Assembly (NCBI GenBank): GCA_945869305.1
Contig: CAMBOH010000001.1
Location: 1-64,000 of the forward strand
Reading direction: 5' to 3'
DNA: 64,000 bases
Source of the DNA: an uncultured bacterium
GTDB lineage: Bacteria > Bacteroidota > Bacteroidia > Bacteroidales > Bacteroidaceae
The notes below the pieces were generated by a model that saw only the letters and a program-made list of their open reading frames with translations, was not told the origin of the DNA and did not search any database. Position numbers and translations under genes: made by a program. Numbering within the stretch: the stretch's first letter is position 1; each line of letters begins with the position of its first letter. Below are positions 1 to 10,568 of this stretch, piece by piece.

Positions 1-1267
1 TGGTGTAGTGGATGGCGGGGTAGATCATCATCGGGTTGTAGTACTTCACGCCGTTCACCTCCTTGGCGAGTTCGCCGGGGTTCACGTCGGTGATTTCCTC
101 ATACATGTCGAAGAGGTTGCCGTAGCGCTGCAGCACCTGGTCGATGCCGAGGCGGTTGATGGCTTCGGAGAAGTCGAGGAAGACGGCGAGGCCGGTGTTG
201 TTCACGCCGAAGCCTGCGTCGCAGCGTTCCTTGGCGGCGCGGCTGGCCACGTCGCGGGGCACAAGGTTACCGAATGCCGGGTAGCGGCGTTCGAGGTAGT
301 AGTCGCGCTCTTCTTCGGGAATGTCGCTTCCCTTGATTTCGCCCTTCTGGAGCTTGATGGCGTCTTCCTTCTTCTTGGGCACCCAGATGCGGCCGTCGTT
401 ACGGAGCGATTCGGACATCAGCGTGAGCTTTGACTGCTTGTCGCCGTGAACGGGGATACAGGTGGGGTGGATCTGCACATAGGCGGGGTTGGCAAAGTAG
501 GCACCCTTGCGGTATGCGGCGATGGCTGCCGAGCAGTTGCATCCCATGGCGTTGGTCGAGAGGAAGTAGGTGTTGCCGTAGCCGCCGGTGGCGAGCACTA
601 CGGCGTGGGCAGCGAAGCGTTCGAGCTTGCCGTTCACGAGGTTGCGGGCTACGATACCGCGGGCGCGTCCGTCGACGATGACTACGTCCTGCATTTCATA
701 GCGGCAGTAGAGCTTCACGGTGCCGGCGTTGACCTGGCACATGAGGGCCGAGTAGGCACCGAGCAGCAGCTGCTGGCCGGTCTGTCCCTTGGCATAGAAC
801 GTACGGCTCACCTGTACGCCGCCGAACGAACGGTTGGCCAGGAGGCCGCCATATTCGCGGGCGAAGGGTACGCCCTGGGCCACACACTGGTCGATGATGT
901 TGGCACTGACTTCGGCGAGGCGGTACACGTTGGCTTCGCGGGCACGGTAGTCACCGCCCTTCACGGTGTCATAGAAGAGGCGGTAAACGGAGTCGCCGTC
1001 GTTCTGGTAGTTCTTGGCAGCGTTGATACCGCCCTGTGCGGCGATGGAGTGGGCGCGGCGGGGTGAGTCTTGGATGCAGAAGTTGAGCACCTTGAAGCCC
1101 ATTTCGCCCAGTGAGGCGGCAGCCGATGCGCCGGCCAGACCGGTGCCCACAACGATGATGTCGAGCTTACGCTTGTTGGCGGGGTTCACCAGCTTCTGGT
1201 GAGCTTTATAGTTGGTCCACTTTTGAGAAATAGGACCTTCGGGGATTTTGGAATCTATGTTAGCCAT
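1..1267 (-). CDS. sdhA: Succinate dehydrogenase/fumarate reductase flavoprotein subunit (C-terminal part outside window)
   Basis: Reverse-strand reading from ATG at 1267 gives [60 protein letters not shown]... with FAD-binding [10 protein letters not shown] and [29 protein letters not shown], typical of SdhA/FrdA. No stop in window, so absent from the ORF track. Confidence 0.95.
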   Translation of the reverse strand, partial: MANIDSKIPEGPISQKWTNYKAHQKLVNPANKRKLDIIVVGTGLAGASAAASLGEMGFKVLNFCIQDSPRRAHSIAAQGGINAAKNYQNDGDSVYRLFYDTVKGGDYRAREANVYRLAEVSANIIDQCVAQGVPFAREYGGLLANRSFGGVQVSRTFYAKGQTGQQLLLGAYSALMCQVNAGTVKLYCRYEMQDVVIVDGRARGIVARNLVNGKLERFAAHAVVLATGGYGNTYFLSTNAMGCNCSAAIAAYRKGAYFANPAYVQIHPTCIPVHGDKQSKLTLMSESLRNDGRIWVPKKKEDAIKLQKGEIKGSDIPEEERDYYLERRYPAFGNLVPRDVASRAAKERCDAGFGVNNTGLAVFLDFSEAINRLGIDQVLQRYGNLFDMYEEITDVNPGELAKEVNGVKYYNPMMIYPAIHYT

Positions 1268-1329
1268 AATGTTTCTTGATTATTTGTTGGTGGAGTGAAT
1301 GGCCGGATGCGGTCCGGCCGTTGAGCGTG

Positions 1330-2034
1330 TCAGGCAGCGCAGGCAGCTGCACAGCAACCGCCGCAGAAGGCGAACTTCAGGGCTACTACTGCAAAGATGA
1401 GCATCAGCACGGTTACGTATACGGTGCCGATGGCGCGCCAGCGGCAGAACCAGATCTTGCCGCTCCAGCCCAGAGTCTGGAAGGCACTCCAGAAGCCGTG
1501 GGTCATGTGGAACCAGATGGCAACGAACCACACGAGGTAGAGCACGGTGTAGACCGGACAGCTGAAGGTGAGGGCCATGAGGCTGTAGCCGTCGGAGGCA
1601 CTTTCGACTTCGTTGACGAAGGGCATGCCGCCGTTCACGAGTTCGGCAAACATCATGTTGTACCAGAAGTTGTAGAGGTGCAGCAGCAGGCCGAGCACGA
1701 CGATGATGCCGAGCACGAGCATGTTCTGCGAGGCCCATTCAACCTTTTCGGGCTTCTGCGTGACAGCGTAGCGGTTGTTGCCGCGGGCTTTGCGGTTTTG
1801 AAGGGTCAGGATGATGGCATAGATGAAGTGCAGGGCAACGAGCACGGCCAGACCCGCCGTAGCGGCCACGGCATACCAGTTGGCTCCAAGCATTTCGCAC
1901 ACCATGTTGTAGCCTTCTTTCGAGAAAAGGGCCACCAGGTTCATGCAACCATGAAACGTGAGGAACAGAATGAGCGCAATGCCGGTTACCGACATGATTA
2001 CCTTCCGTCCGATGGATGAATTAGTTAACCACAT
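1330..2034 (-). CDS. sdhC: Succinate dehydrogenase/fumarate reductase cytochrome b subunit
   Basis: 234-aa ORF MWLTNSSIGRKVIMSVTGIALILFLTFHGCMNLVALFS..., Bacteroidetes-type SdhC, directly upstream of sdhA. Confidence 0.93.
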   Translation of the reverse strand: MWLTNSSIGRKVIMSVTGIALILFLTFHGCMNLVALFSKEGYNMVCEMLGANWYAVAATAGLAVLVALHFIYAIILTLQNRKARGNNRYAVTQKPEKVEWASQNMLVLGIIVVLGLLLHLYNFWYNMMFAELVNGGMPFVNEVESASDGYSLMALTFSCPVYTVLYLVWFVAIWFHMTHGFWSAFQTLGWSGKIWFCRWRAIGTVYVTVLMLIFAVVALKFAFCGGCCAAACAA

Positions 2035-2209
2035 AGAAGATGTTTTGAATTAAGTTGATATTTGGTGATTATTAGATATAGGTGCTTGGTCGAAGAGGCA
2101 GACCGGTGTAAGGTTTTATGGCCTGTCCGGCGGCTGTATGGCCATTGCCTTGGGCGGCTGAATGGCACGTTGCCGGCCGTTGCGGCCTCGAGACAATGGT
2201 TTTCTCGGG

Positions 2210-2217
2210 CAAAAGTA
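2210..2217 (-). promoter_or_regulatory. Bacteroidetes-type -7 box (TACTTTTG) upstream of the sdhC-sdhA operon
   Basis: CAAAAGTA on + strand = TACTTTTG on - strand, about 175 nt upstream of the sdhC ATG. Confidence 0.5.
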
Positions 2218-2410
2218 AGGGATTTTATTTGCTTTTGCTAATCTTTAAGGTTGAAAATGCAGCAGAAAGCGGAGCTCGGTTTAAAAGTTGTTGAGTTGAA
2301 GAGTTCATTCGGTCACCATGAAGCTCAGTAATCGTCAGTCTGATGAGCATGTCCGTAGGCTATCAGGCTAAACACTTTCAAGCAAAGCCGCATTGCGCTG
2401 TGTGTGAGCC

Positions 2411-4525
2411 TCACTGCCCTGCCCTTCGGCTGAAGAAGTAGGTGCGGCGTGGTGTGGTGGGTGGCTCTTCGGTCTTCGGCTTCAGTTCGGGGTAGGCGAT
2501 TCGGGTGTGGTAGATGGTCTTGAGGCTTTCCACCAGCACGCGCTTGGCCTGCGACAGGTCGCGGAAGGTGATGGGACACTCCTTGAAGTAGCCCGCCTGC
2601 ATCTGTCCGTCGACAATGCGGTCGACGAGTTCCTTCAGGTTCTCCTCGGTCACTTCCTTCAGCGAGCGTGAGCTGGCCTCTACGGCGTCACACATCATGA
2701 GGATGGCCTGTTCGCGGGTGAAGGGGTTCGGGCCGGGATAGGTGAATAGCGTCTCGTCGGGTTCCTGCTCGGGATGCTTGTTCTTCCACTGTATATAGAA
2801 GTACTTGGTGGTCGAGCGTCCGTGGTGGGTGCTGATGAAATCGCGTATCACCTTCGGCAGGTGGTACTTGTCGGCCAGTCGGAGGCCTTCGGTCACGTGG
2901 CTGATGATGATTTGTGCCGAGCGTTCCTCGGTCAGCTCGTCGTGCGGGTTCACGCCCGTCTGGTTTTCGGTGAAGAAGGCCGGGTTCAGCATCTTTCCGA
3001 TGTCGTGGTAGAGTGCTCCCGTTCTCACGAGCTGCGGCTTGGCGCCGATTTTGTCTGCCACTTCGGCAGCCAGGTTGGCCACTTGGAGCGAGTGGACGAA
3101 GGTGCCTTGTGCCACCTTCGACATGCGGCGCAGCACGGTGTTGTTTGTGTTCGACAGCTCTACCAGCGTCACGCTTGAGGTAAAGCCAAACAGCTTTTCG
3201 ATGAGGTACATGAGCGGGTAGGCAAAGAGCAGCAGCATCCCGTTCACGGCGATACAGACGTAGAGTGTCGGGTCGAGGTGTTCCAGGTCGATGCCCTGCG
3301 ACAGGTCGTAGCCCAGCATCACCAGGGCGCTGGCTGCCGCCACCTCAAAGACCACGCGCACCAGCTGCGAGCGTTCGGTGAGGTCCTTCAGTGCGCTGAT
3401 GGCCGTCATGCCCGCCACTATCTGTACCACCGTAAACTGGTAGTTGGTGTGTAGCACGAGCGAGGCCAGCACCACTGTGCACACCGTGGCCATGAAGGCC
3501 GTGCGCGAGTCGAGGAAGATGCGGATGAAGATGGGTACCATGGCGTAGGGCACAAGGTAGACGTTGAAGAGGCCCCGCGCCACCATGAGGTAGGTAATTA
3601 AGGGGAAGATGGCAATAAGCGAACACAGCAGCAGGATGCTGTGGGGCGATTCGAGGTAATCGCGGCGGAACAGGCGCAGGTAGAAGGCGAAGGCCAAGAG
3701 CACGCTGGCTATGAAGAGGGCCTGGCCCAGCAGAATCAGCCAGTAGCCCTTCGAGGGGTCGTTGCGTCGCACGCTCTCGTGCTCGAACGACTGTAGGATC
3801 TGGTACTGTTGTGGCGAGACGATTTCACCGCGGTCGATGATGCGCTGTCCGCTCTGTACCATGCCCGATGCGGGCGACACCGACTGGATCACGTCCTCGC
3901 GGGCGGTGCGCGTCTTCACACTGTCGATGACCAGGTTCGGCTCCAGGTATTCGTTGAGGTTGCAGCGTGCCATCATGTCGCGTGGGTAGTGGACGGTGTC
4001 GGCGTGCATGATGTATTCATAGGCAGAGCGGGTCGAGAAGAGTTCGCCCAGTGTGTGCGAAATGGCTTCTGTGCCCTCCACCAGGCGCAGGCCCGGGGTG
4101 CGCTCCTGCGCCATGATTGACATCTGTTCGGCTGACACGATGCCTTTGTCGTAGACTTCGGCGAGCATCCGCTCGATGTGCGTCAGGTAGTTTATAGGCA
4201 CGTCCTTGAACTTGCCGTGCAGGAAGTCGGCCCTGAAGCCCACAATCAGTCGCTGGGGCAGTGCGGTGTTTTCCGAGAAGAAGGGCATGAAGTCGTGCAG
4301 CGCGCTGTCGCGTTCGGCCTCGACCTCCTGTTTGCTTTTGTACACAGGAAAGTCGAACGGGGCGATGAGCGAGTTGTACCGCCACGGGCGGCCCTGTTCG
4401 TATTCATAGCCGAACTTACTTTCGCGTGGCATGAAGTACACCAGCAGGGCAACCACCACGAGCAGCGAGCCTGCCAGCGTGATGCGGCTTTCTATCTTTC
4501 TGTTCTTGTGGCTTTCGGTGGGCAT
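2411..4525 (-). CDS. pgpH: 7TM-HD family (PgpH-like) HDIG phosphohydrolase, putative c-di-AMP phosphodiesterase
   Basis: 704 aa; multiple TM segments then HD domain with GALYHDIGKM...NPHDELT...ISHVTEG. Confidence 0.88.
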   Translation of the reverse strand: MPTESHKNRKIESRITLAGSLLVVVALLVYFMPRESKFGYEYEQGRPWRYNSLIAPFDFPVYKSKQEVEAERDSALHDFMPFFSENTALPQRLIVGFRADFLHGKFKDVPINYLTHIERMLAEVYDKGIVSAEQMSIMAQERTPGLRLVEGTEAISHTLGELFSTRSAYEYIMHADTVHYPRDMMARCNLNEYLEPNLVIDSVKTRTAREDVIQSVSPASGMVQSGQRIIDRGEIVSPQQYQILQSFEHESVRRNDPSKGYWLILLGQALFIASVLLAFAFYLRLFRRDYLESPHSILLLCSLIAIFPLITYLMVARGLFNVYLVPYAMVPIFIRIFLDSRTAFMATVCTVVLASLVLHTNYQFTVVQIVAGMTAISALKDLTERSQLVRVVFEVAAASALVMLGYDLSQGIDLEHLDPTLYVCIAVNGMLLLFAYPLMYLIEKLFGFTSSVTLVELSNTNNTVLRRMSKVAQGTFVHSLQVANLAAEVADKIGAKPQLVRTGALYHDIGKMLNPAFFTENQTGVNPHDELTEERSAQIIISHVTEGLRLADKYHLPKVIRDFISTHHGRSTTKYFYIQWKNKHPEQEPDETLFTYPGPNPFTREQAILMMCDAVEASSRSLKEVTEENLKELVDRIVDGQMQAGYFKECPITFRDLSQAKRVLVESLKTIYHTRIAYPELKPKTEEPPTTPRRTYFFSRRAGQ

Positions 4526-4630
4526 GGTGATGGATTTAGCGTGTAGGGTTGAAGAGATTGGAGTTCAGAGCTTGTAATAAGGGCTAAGGTCAAAGGCTTT
4601 CAACTTCAGGCTTTCAGCTTCGGCTCTGAA

Positions 4631-5740
4631 CTATGAGGCTTCCAGAGGAGTCTCCCTCCTCAGCGGATAGTTTCCGCGCAGCGTTTCGAACTGTTCGGGA
4701 TGCGCCTTCAGGGCCATGCTGTCGCGTGTAGGGTCATAGAGGCGCAGGGCTTCGCAACCGGCCGTGTCGGCTGTGGCCTGGGGCAGATAGCTGAAGCCGG
4801 GTGGAAGGTCGGGCGGAGCCACCAGGCGGCAGAAGGCATCGTCCAACCCGAAATGGTGGGCCACGGCTTGCAGGGCCATGCGCGTGCCGTTCGCCTTGCC
4901 GTCGGCACTGTAGCCGGCAATGTGCGGTGTGCCCAGAAAGGTACGGCGCAGCAGTTCGAGGTCAATCTGCGGTTCGTTCTCCCAAGTGTCGATTACGGCC
5001 GTGCGCAGGCGGCCTTCGGCCAGGGCTGCCTTGAGGGCAGCTGTGTCGACCACTTCGCCGCGGCTTGTGTTGAGTACCACCGCCCCGCGTTTGAGCTGTG
5101 TGAAGAAAGACTCGCCAGCCAGGTGGAACGTGGCGTGAGGCTCTGCCGCCGGGGTCAGCGGCGTGTGAAAGCTCACCACGTCACACTCCTTTGCCACCTC
5201 GCTGAGCGTGACAAACTCACCGCCTTCGCGTTCGGCCCGCGGCGGGTCGCACAGCAGCACGCGGCCGAAGTTCAGCCGCTGCGCCACGTGCAGTACCTTA
5301 GTGCCTACGTGCCCCACGCCCACAATGCCCAGCGTGAGCCGTCCGAACACGCCGGTGTCAACGCACGGGGCGGGCACTTCGGCGGGCAGCAGCGGTCCGT
5401 CGTCCCAGCAGCCGTGGGCAGCGAGCAGCAGCAGCGCACATTCGACATACTGCGCCACGCTCCTCGCGTTGCATCCCGGGCAGTTGGCCCAGCCGATGCC
5501 CTGTTGTGCCAGATAGGCGGTGTCGAGGTGGTCGTAGCCAATGGTTGCCGTCGCTATGAACTTCACGTTCGAACCTTCGAGCAGCTCGCGGTCGCAGCGC
5601 GTCCGGGTGCGCACAATGAGTGCGTCGGCCTCGCGCACGTCGGCTGGCGTAATGTCGGCCCCGTTCACGTAGCGCACGCGGCCCAATCGCTCGGCCAGTC
5701 CGCGCATGTAGGGAATCTTTGCGTCTATCAGGAGGTTCAT
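4631..5740 (-). CDS. pdxB: 4-phosphoerythronate dehydrogenase
   Basis: MNLLIDAKIPYMRGLAERLGRVRYVNGADITPADVREADALIVRTRTRCDRELLEGSNVKFIATATIGYDHLD... The ORF-track start (6283) is too far upstream; ATG at 5740 is the natural start. Confidence 0.92.
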   Translation of the reverse strand: MNLLIDAKIPYMRGLAERLGRVRYVNGADITPADVREADALIVRTRTRCDRELLEGSNVKFIATATIGYDHLDTAYLAQQGIGWANCPGCNARSVAQYVECALLLLAAHGCWDDGPLLPAEVPAPCVDTGVFGRLTLGIVGVGHVGTKVLHVAQRLNFGRVLLCDPPRAEREGGEFVTLSEVAKECDVVSFHTPLTPAAEPHATFHLAGESFFTQLKRGAVVLNTSRGEVVDTAALKAALAEGRLRTAVIDTWENEPQIDLELLRRTFLGTPHIAGYSADGKANGTRMALQAVAHHFGLDDAFCRLVAPPDLPPGFSYLPQATADTAGCEALRLYDPTRDSMALKAHPEQFETLRGNYPLRRETPLEAS

Positions 5741-5820
5741 GTCTTCTTGGGTTATGGGGAGAACGGACACCTTGCCTGCAACAGAAGAACCAGGCCTTCG
5801 CCTGTTCTCCCGTCGGGTGT

Positions 5821-6648
5821 TCACTTCACCTTCGCGTCCTGCGGATTCCGCAGTCCGCGTGCTCCGGTCAGGAAGGCCTTGGCCGTGCCGAAGTTCAGGT
5901 TCATGTCGAGTCGCACGGGCAGGTGGTTCTTGTCGTCGGTGATGTAGAAGGTCACGATGTCCTTTTCCTTTCCGTCGTCTTTGTCCTTTTCGACAAAGGA
6001 GAACACGAGGCACCGGTAGGTGGTGGAGCTGTTCTCCATCTTGAACTTCTTCTTGCCGCGGTACACGATGGCCTTCCATTCGCACTCCCTGCCGTCGGCC
6101 ATGAGGAAGTTGATGCGGTGTCCCACCTTCATGCCCTCGGCCGAGAAGGAGCGGGCGCGCATCAGCATGCTGATCATGTCGAAGGCGCAGTACTTGCTCG
6201 AATGGCTGTTTAGCTTGGGCGGGTTGTTGTCGCGCTGGTAGCGCATCTTCACGGTGCACTTGCCCGAGGGATAGGAATACCACACCTCGTTCTTGCGGTA
6301 GGTTTCGCCCTCAAACGCCTTCTTGGCGTAGTATTTCGGCACCAGGTCGAGCCCGGTGTAGGCCATCAGCGTGTCGCGCATGACGAAGATGTTGTCGGCC
6401 TTCTTCGAGCCTCGCGTGATGAGATACGAGCGGTAAGCGGGTTCGCCGCCGTAGGTCGTCTGTGTGGTGTTCATCGAGGCCGTGCCCACCTTCACCCAGA
6501 CAAACTTCCAGTTGAAGTAGAGGTCGTAGATGAGTGTTTCGCCGCTTTTGAAGGCCGTGTTGTCCGACGAGCATTGCGCCCGTGCCGTCATCCAGGCCGA
6601 AGCCGCCAGAGCGAGCATCAGCATCAGTTTCTTCAATGTTTTCATCAT
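5821..6648 (-). CDS. DUF3108-family secreted protein
   Basis: Signal peptide MMKTLKKLMLMLALAASAWMTARA followed by ...FKSGETLIYDLYFNWKFVWVKVGTASM..., a DUF3108-like N-terminus. Confidence 0.75.
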   Translation of the reverse strand: MMKTLKKLMLMLALAASAWMTARAQCSSDNTAFKSGETLIYDLYFNWKFVWVKVGTASMNTTQTTYGGEPAYRSYLITRGSKKADNIFVMRDTLMAYTGLDLVPKYYAKKAFEGETYRKNEVWYSYPSGKCTVKMRYQRDNNPPKLNSHSSKYCAFDMISMLMRARSFSAEGMKVGHRINFLMADGRECEWKAIVYRGKKKFKMENSSTTYRCLVFSFVEKDKDDGKEKDIVTFYITDDKNHLPVRLDMNLNFGTAKAFLTGARGLRNPQDAKVK

Positions 6649-6751
6649 GTCTTCTGTTTTGTTGGTGTGGAAGGTTAAAAGTTGAGGGTCTGTGAGCGCA
6701 CGCTGAAGCGCAGCCATCACCTGCTTAGTGAGCATCCTGCGGACTTACGCT

Positions 6752-8677
6752 TCAGGAGCCTCTCTTCGCCCTTTCCCGCTCGGCGTTGCGGTCCTTGGGC
6801 GTAGCCTTTTTGTTGTCCTCCTTCTGCTTGACCAGTTCTCTGGGTTTTTGGCGGAAGCGCGGCACGTCGTCAAGCCTCCACGTCTGTTCCAGGTCCCAGT
6901 TGGCCCGGATGTTGAACTTTTGCGGAAAGTAGTAGACCTCTTCCGCCTGCCGCTTTTCGGCATACGAGCCTTCGTCCCAGCGTCCGTTCCGGTTGCGGTC
7001 GTTGAACAGCCTCACGTAGACCTCGCCCGGCTCCAGGTAGAAGAAGTCCGCCCTACCCTCCTCCACGGGCACCTGTCTCAGGAGCTTCTCGCTCCCCGAC
7101 AGCAGCTGCACCACTGCCGTCGAGTCGGCATCCGGCAGCAGGAGGAAGAGTGCGCCGAAGTCCTCCGGCCCCGCAATGCTGAACTGGTTGTCGCTGGCCA
7201 GGTTCACCCGGCCCGAAATGCCTGTGATGCAGGCTGAGTCAACGTTCAACACATACTTCTGTCCGGGCCTCCACGCGCCGCGCAGCGTGTAGTCGAGCAG
7301 TGCCAGCGAGTCGCGTTCGAGCCTGAAGGGCACCTCCTCATAGAGCGTGTCGACCTGCAGGAAGAGGTGTATGCCCGCTGTGTCGACCTTCAGCGCGGGC
7401 TCGGGCAGCTTGAAGTGCTGGTTCTGGTCGGGGGCGAGCTTCGCCTCTATGTTGAACTGCACCTTCAGCGGCTCGGCCGGAGGCGTTTCTTGAGAAAAGT
7501 CGCCCCGCTTGTGTCGCCGCTCCAGTGCCTTCTGGAAGCGCTCCATCTCCTTTTCGCGCAGCTTCATGCGCCGCTCGTAGGTCAGTTTCGGCACCAGTTC
7601 CAGCGTGTCGGTCTGCAGGTAGGGCACCGTCACCGAGTCGTTCGTCGCCTCGTAGGCCAGTTCCACCTCTAACGAGTCCTTGTTTACCAGCACCGTGTCG
7701 CGCAGCCAGAAAGTCAGTGTGTCGAAGCCCGCCGAGTGTTCCACGACGAAGGCGTCGCGGTCGTCAAAGTTCAGTCCCCTCACCCGTGGCATCCGTTCCA
7801 TCGGTGCGGTGAAGAACAGCCTGAACCACTCCGGCTCGCGCTGCGTCTTCAGCAGCTGGCACACCGGGTTGCGCTCCGTGAAGGCCAGCAGCACCACGTC
7901 GTCGGGTGTGAAGTGCGTGAAGGGCACTGTCATGATGGTGTCGACGGTCACTGTGTCGGCCCACAGCGTGTCCTGCCTCACGTCGGGAAAGGAGCCCGGA
8001 CGTATCGGTTCGTCGCGCCAGGCCAGCAGTTCGCCCCGCGCATAGCGGTAGTCGCCGTCCATGTCGCGCAGCGCATAGATGCGGTAGTCACCCGGCGCCA
8101 CCCCCTTCACCACGAAGTGGCCGTTGCCGTCGGTGCGCCCCACGCGGTCGAAGGCCAGTCCCGTGAAGGCCGAGTCGGCCAGGTTGCTGTGAAGTCCCAC
8201 CGTGACACCCTTCAGCGGTTCCAGGTTGTCGGCTGTCAGCACGTAGCCCGCCACCTCCATCGTGTCCACCTCTTCGCCAGTGGAAAAGAAGTAGGTGAAG
8301 TTGCCCAGCGGGTTGCCCTCGTTACAGTCCACGATGGCATCGCTGAAGTCGATGGTGTAGGTCGTGTTCGCCTTCAGCGAGTCAATGAACGTCACCGAGA
8401 TGTTGCGTCCCACCGTCTTGATTTCGGGCTGTTCCGTTTGGGGCGGCGAGAACACGATGTTGTCCTGCGCGTTCTCAATCTTCACCATTTCGTCGAACGT
8501 GATGGTCAGCTTCTTGGTCTGCTGTCGTGCTGCCCCGAGCTGAGGCTGCATGGCCACGATTTTGGGCGGTGTCTCGTCGTATGGCCCGCCGTCGGGTCCG
8601 CTTCCCGGATTGGCGCACGCCGCAGCTATCATGAGCAGCAGGGCGGGCAGCAGCAGCGTTATGTCAGAGCGTTTCAT
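6752..8677 (-). CDS. Ig-like domain (Big_5-type) lipoprotein
   Basis: MKRSDITLLLPALLLMIAAACANPGSGPDGGPYDETPPKIVAMQPQLGA... lipobox, then Ig-like domain with carboxypeptidase-regulatory-like repeats. Confidence 0.75.
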   Translation of the reverse strand: MKRSDITLLLPALLLMIAAACANPGSGPDGGPYDETPPKIVAMQPQLGAARQQTKKLTITFDEMVKIENAQDNIVFSPPQTEQPEIKTVGRNISVTFIDSLKANTTYTIDFSDAIVDCNEGNPLGNFTYFFSTGEEVDTMEVAGYVLTADNLEPLKGVTVGLHSNLADSAFTGLAFDRVGRTDGNGHFVVKGVAPGDYRIYALRDMDGDYRYARGELLAWRDEPIRPGSFPDVRQDTLWADTVTVDTIMTVPFTHFTPDDVVLLAFTERNPVCQLLKTQREPEWFRLFFTAPMERMPRVRGLNFDDRDAFVVEHSAGFDTLTFWLRDTVLVNKDSLEVELAYEATNDSVTVPYLQTDTLELVPKLTYERRMKLREKEMERFQKALERRHKRGDFSQETPPAEPLKVQFNIEAKLAPDQNQHFKLPEPALKVDTAGIHLFLQVDTLYEEVPFRLERDSLALLDYTLRGAWRPGQKYVLNVDSACITGISGRVNLASDNQFSIAGPEDFGALFLLLPDADSTAVVQLLSGSEKLLRQVPVEEGRADFFYLEPGEVYVRLFNDRNRNGRWDEGSYAEKRQAEEVYYFPQKFNIRANWDLEQTWRLDDVPRFRQKPRELVKQKEDNKKATPKDRNAERERAKRGS

Positions 8678-8844
8678 GAGAAATCGTTGTTTGGAGAGCG
8701 TCGCGGACAGCGAAGCCCGGTTTAATGCTTTGGGGATTGAAGGTCTGTGGGCATGCATGCAGAGCTGACAGGGCATCCGTTCGGGCGGTATTCCCACAGG
8801 CGTTTCCTGTAGACTCTCCAGCCCCCCCTTCAGTCCTCCAGCCT

Positions 8845-10347
8845 TCACATCATGGCCAGCACCTGTTCGATAACCGTGCGGTCGTTACACAGGCGCGGCA
8901 CCTTGTGCTGTCCGCCCAGTTTGCCGCGGCTCTTCAGCCAGTCGTCGAAGAGCCCCTTGCGGGCTGGCAGCAGTTCGAGTCGTTGCAGGGTGATGTCCTT
9001 GTGGCGTTTCGCCTCATAGTCCGAGTTGACCTCCTGCAGTGCCTTGTCGAGCAGTTCGGCGAAGGCCTCCGTGTCGGCCGGCGGCACTTCGAACTCTACC
9101 ACCCATTGGTGTCGGCAGCGGCCCTCTCCGTCCATGAACACCGGTGCGGCCGTATACTCGTTTACCACAGCTCCCGTCAGCCGGCAGGCCTCCTGCAGGC
9201 CCCGTTCGGCATTGTCCACAATCAGCTCCTCGCCGAAGGCGTTGATGAAGCTCTTCGTGCGGCCGCTGATGACGAACTTGTAGGGCTTCACCGAGCTGAA
9301 GCGCACCGTGTCGCCAATCAGGTAGCGCCACAGGCCGCACGAGGTCGAAATGACCATCGCGTAGTTCCGCCCCGGCTCCACCTCCCACAGCGGCACTGCC
9401 GCAGGTTGAGGGCGTCCCAGCTCTTCGAGCGGCACGAACTCGTAGAACACGCCGTAGTCCAGCATCAGCAGCATCGCCCTGTCATCCGGGTCGTTCTGCA
9501 GGCCGAAGAAGCCCTCCGAGGCGTTGTACGTCTCCATGTAGTTCACCTTCGGGCCCATCAGCCGCCTGTACTGTTCGCGGTAAGGCGTGAAGGCCACGCC
9601 GCCGTGGAAGAACACCTCCAGGTCCGGCCACACCTCGTCGATGCGCTCCTTGCCCGAGAGTTCCACGACGCGCTTCAGGACCGCCATCATCCACGACGGT
9701 ACCCCCGAGAGATTCGTCACCTTTTGGTGTAGGGCCGTCTGTGCGATGCGGTCGCGCTTCAGCTCGAAGTCCTCCATCAGTGCCACGCGCTTTCCCGGCG
9801 TGCGCAGCAGGTTCACCAGCGGGTTGATGTTCTCAATCAGGATGGCGCTCAGGTCGCCCACGAGAGAGTCTTTGAGGTTGTAGTTCGGCGCGTGGGAGCC
9901 GCCGAGAATCAGGGCCCTTCCGTCCAGCAGGCGGCTCTCGGGATGGTTCGCCAGGTACAGTGCCACCGCGTCGCGTCCGCCCGCGTAGTGCGTGTCCTTC
10001 AGCCCCTGCGGGCTGACAGGTATAAACTTGCTTCTGTCGGCCGTTGTGCCCGACGATTTGGCAAACCATTTCACTCTTCCGGGCCACAGCACGTCTTTCT
10101 CGCCGTGTCTCATGCGTTCGATGTAGCCTTTCAGCTCCTCGTAGGAGCAGAGCGGCACGCGCCGTCTGAAGTCTTCGTAGCTGTCCGTTTCGGCGTAGCC
10201 GTACAGCCTGCCCCACTCCGTGTCCTGTGCGCGGCGCAGGAGTCCGCGCAGCACCTCGCGCTGAATCTCCTCAGCGTGTTCGGCGTAGCGTTCGATGTGG
10301 CGCACGCGACTTAGAAAGAAGGGGCGTATAATAGATGTGATGCTCAT
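8845..10347 (-). CDS. GH3 auxin-responsive promoter family protein
   Basis: MSITSIIRPFFLSRVRHIERYAEHAEEIQREVLRGLLRRAQDTEWGRLYGY...WFAKSSGTTADRSKFIPVS..., GH3 acyl-adenylase motifs. Start trimmed to ATG 10347. Confidence 0.9.
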   Translation of the reverse strand: MSITSIIRPFFLSRVRHIERYAEHAEEIQREVLRGLLRRAQDTEWGRLYGYAETDSYEDFRRRVPLCSYEELKGYIERMRHGEKDVLWPGRVKWFAKSSGTTADRSKFIPVSPQGLKDTHYAGGRDAVALYLANHPESRLLDGRALILGGSHAPNYNLKDSLVGDLSAILIENINPLVNLLRTPGKRVALMEDFELKRDRIAQTALHQKVTNLSGVPSWMMAVLKRVVELSGKERIDEVWPDLEVFFHGGVAFTPYREQYRRLMGPKVNYMETYNASEGFFGLQNDPDDRAMLLMLDYGVFYEFVPLEELGRPQPAAVPLWEVEPGRNYAMVISTSCGLWRYLIGDTVRFSSVKPYKFVISGRTKSFINAFGEELIVDNAERGLQEACRLTGAVVNEYTAAPVFMDGEGRCRHQWVVEFEVPPADTEAFAELLDKALQEVNSDYEAKRHKDITLQRLELLPARKGLFDDWLKSRGKLGGQHKVPRLCNDRTVIEQVLAMM

Positions 10348-10355
10348 ATTGCAGG

Positions 10356-10363
10356 CAAAGATA
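10356..10363 (-). promoter_or_regulatory. -7 box TATCTTTG of the GH3 gene
   Basis: CAAAGATA on + strand, 9 bp upstream of the GH3 start; lies inside the dispersed element also found at 42406. Confidence 0.6.
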
Positions 10364-10568
10364 GTGCAAATGAGCGCAAACAGCCAAGCTTGCATGCGCT
10401 TTTTGCCGAGCGCAGCCTATCCGGCTGCTTGTTTCCCGTTTGATTCCGCACGCACATTAACATCTTTAACTTTCATGCACAGAAAGTTCTGGTACATCTG
10501 CGTAAGACTCTTGGGCTTATATCCCCCGTCGGGCACGTAAAACCTGCGGCCAGACATGTAAGCTGAAC

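Noticed and set aside
2885-2905. Additional parS sites at other CACGTG hexamers (e.g. 2896, 5285, 33516, 59463)
   Set aside because: They lack the GTTT/AAAC arms required for parS.
4631-6283. 550-aa fusion protein (ORF-track start at 6283)
   Set aside because: The N-terminal 180 residues are an out-of-frame overlap of the DUF3108 gene; PdxB starts naturally at 5740.
7736-9732. Two 329/335-aa + strand ORFs opposite the Ig-like lipoprotein and GH3 genes
   Set aside because: Antisense to well-supported CDSs; composition typical of reverse-frame ORFs.
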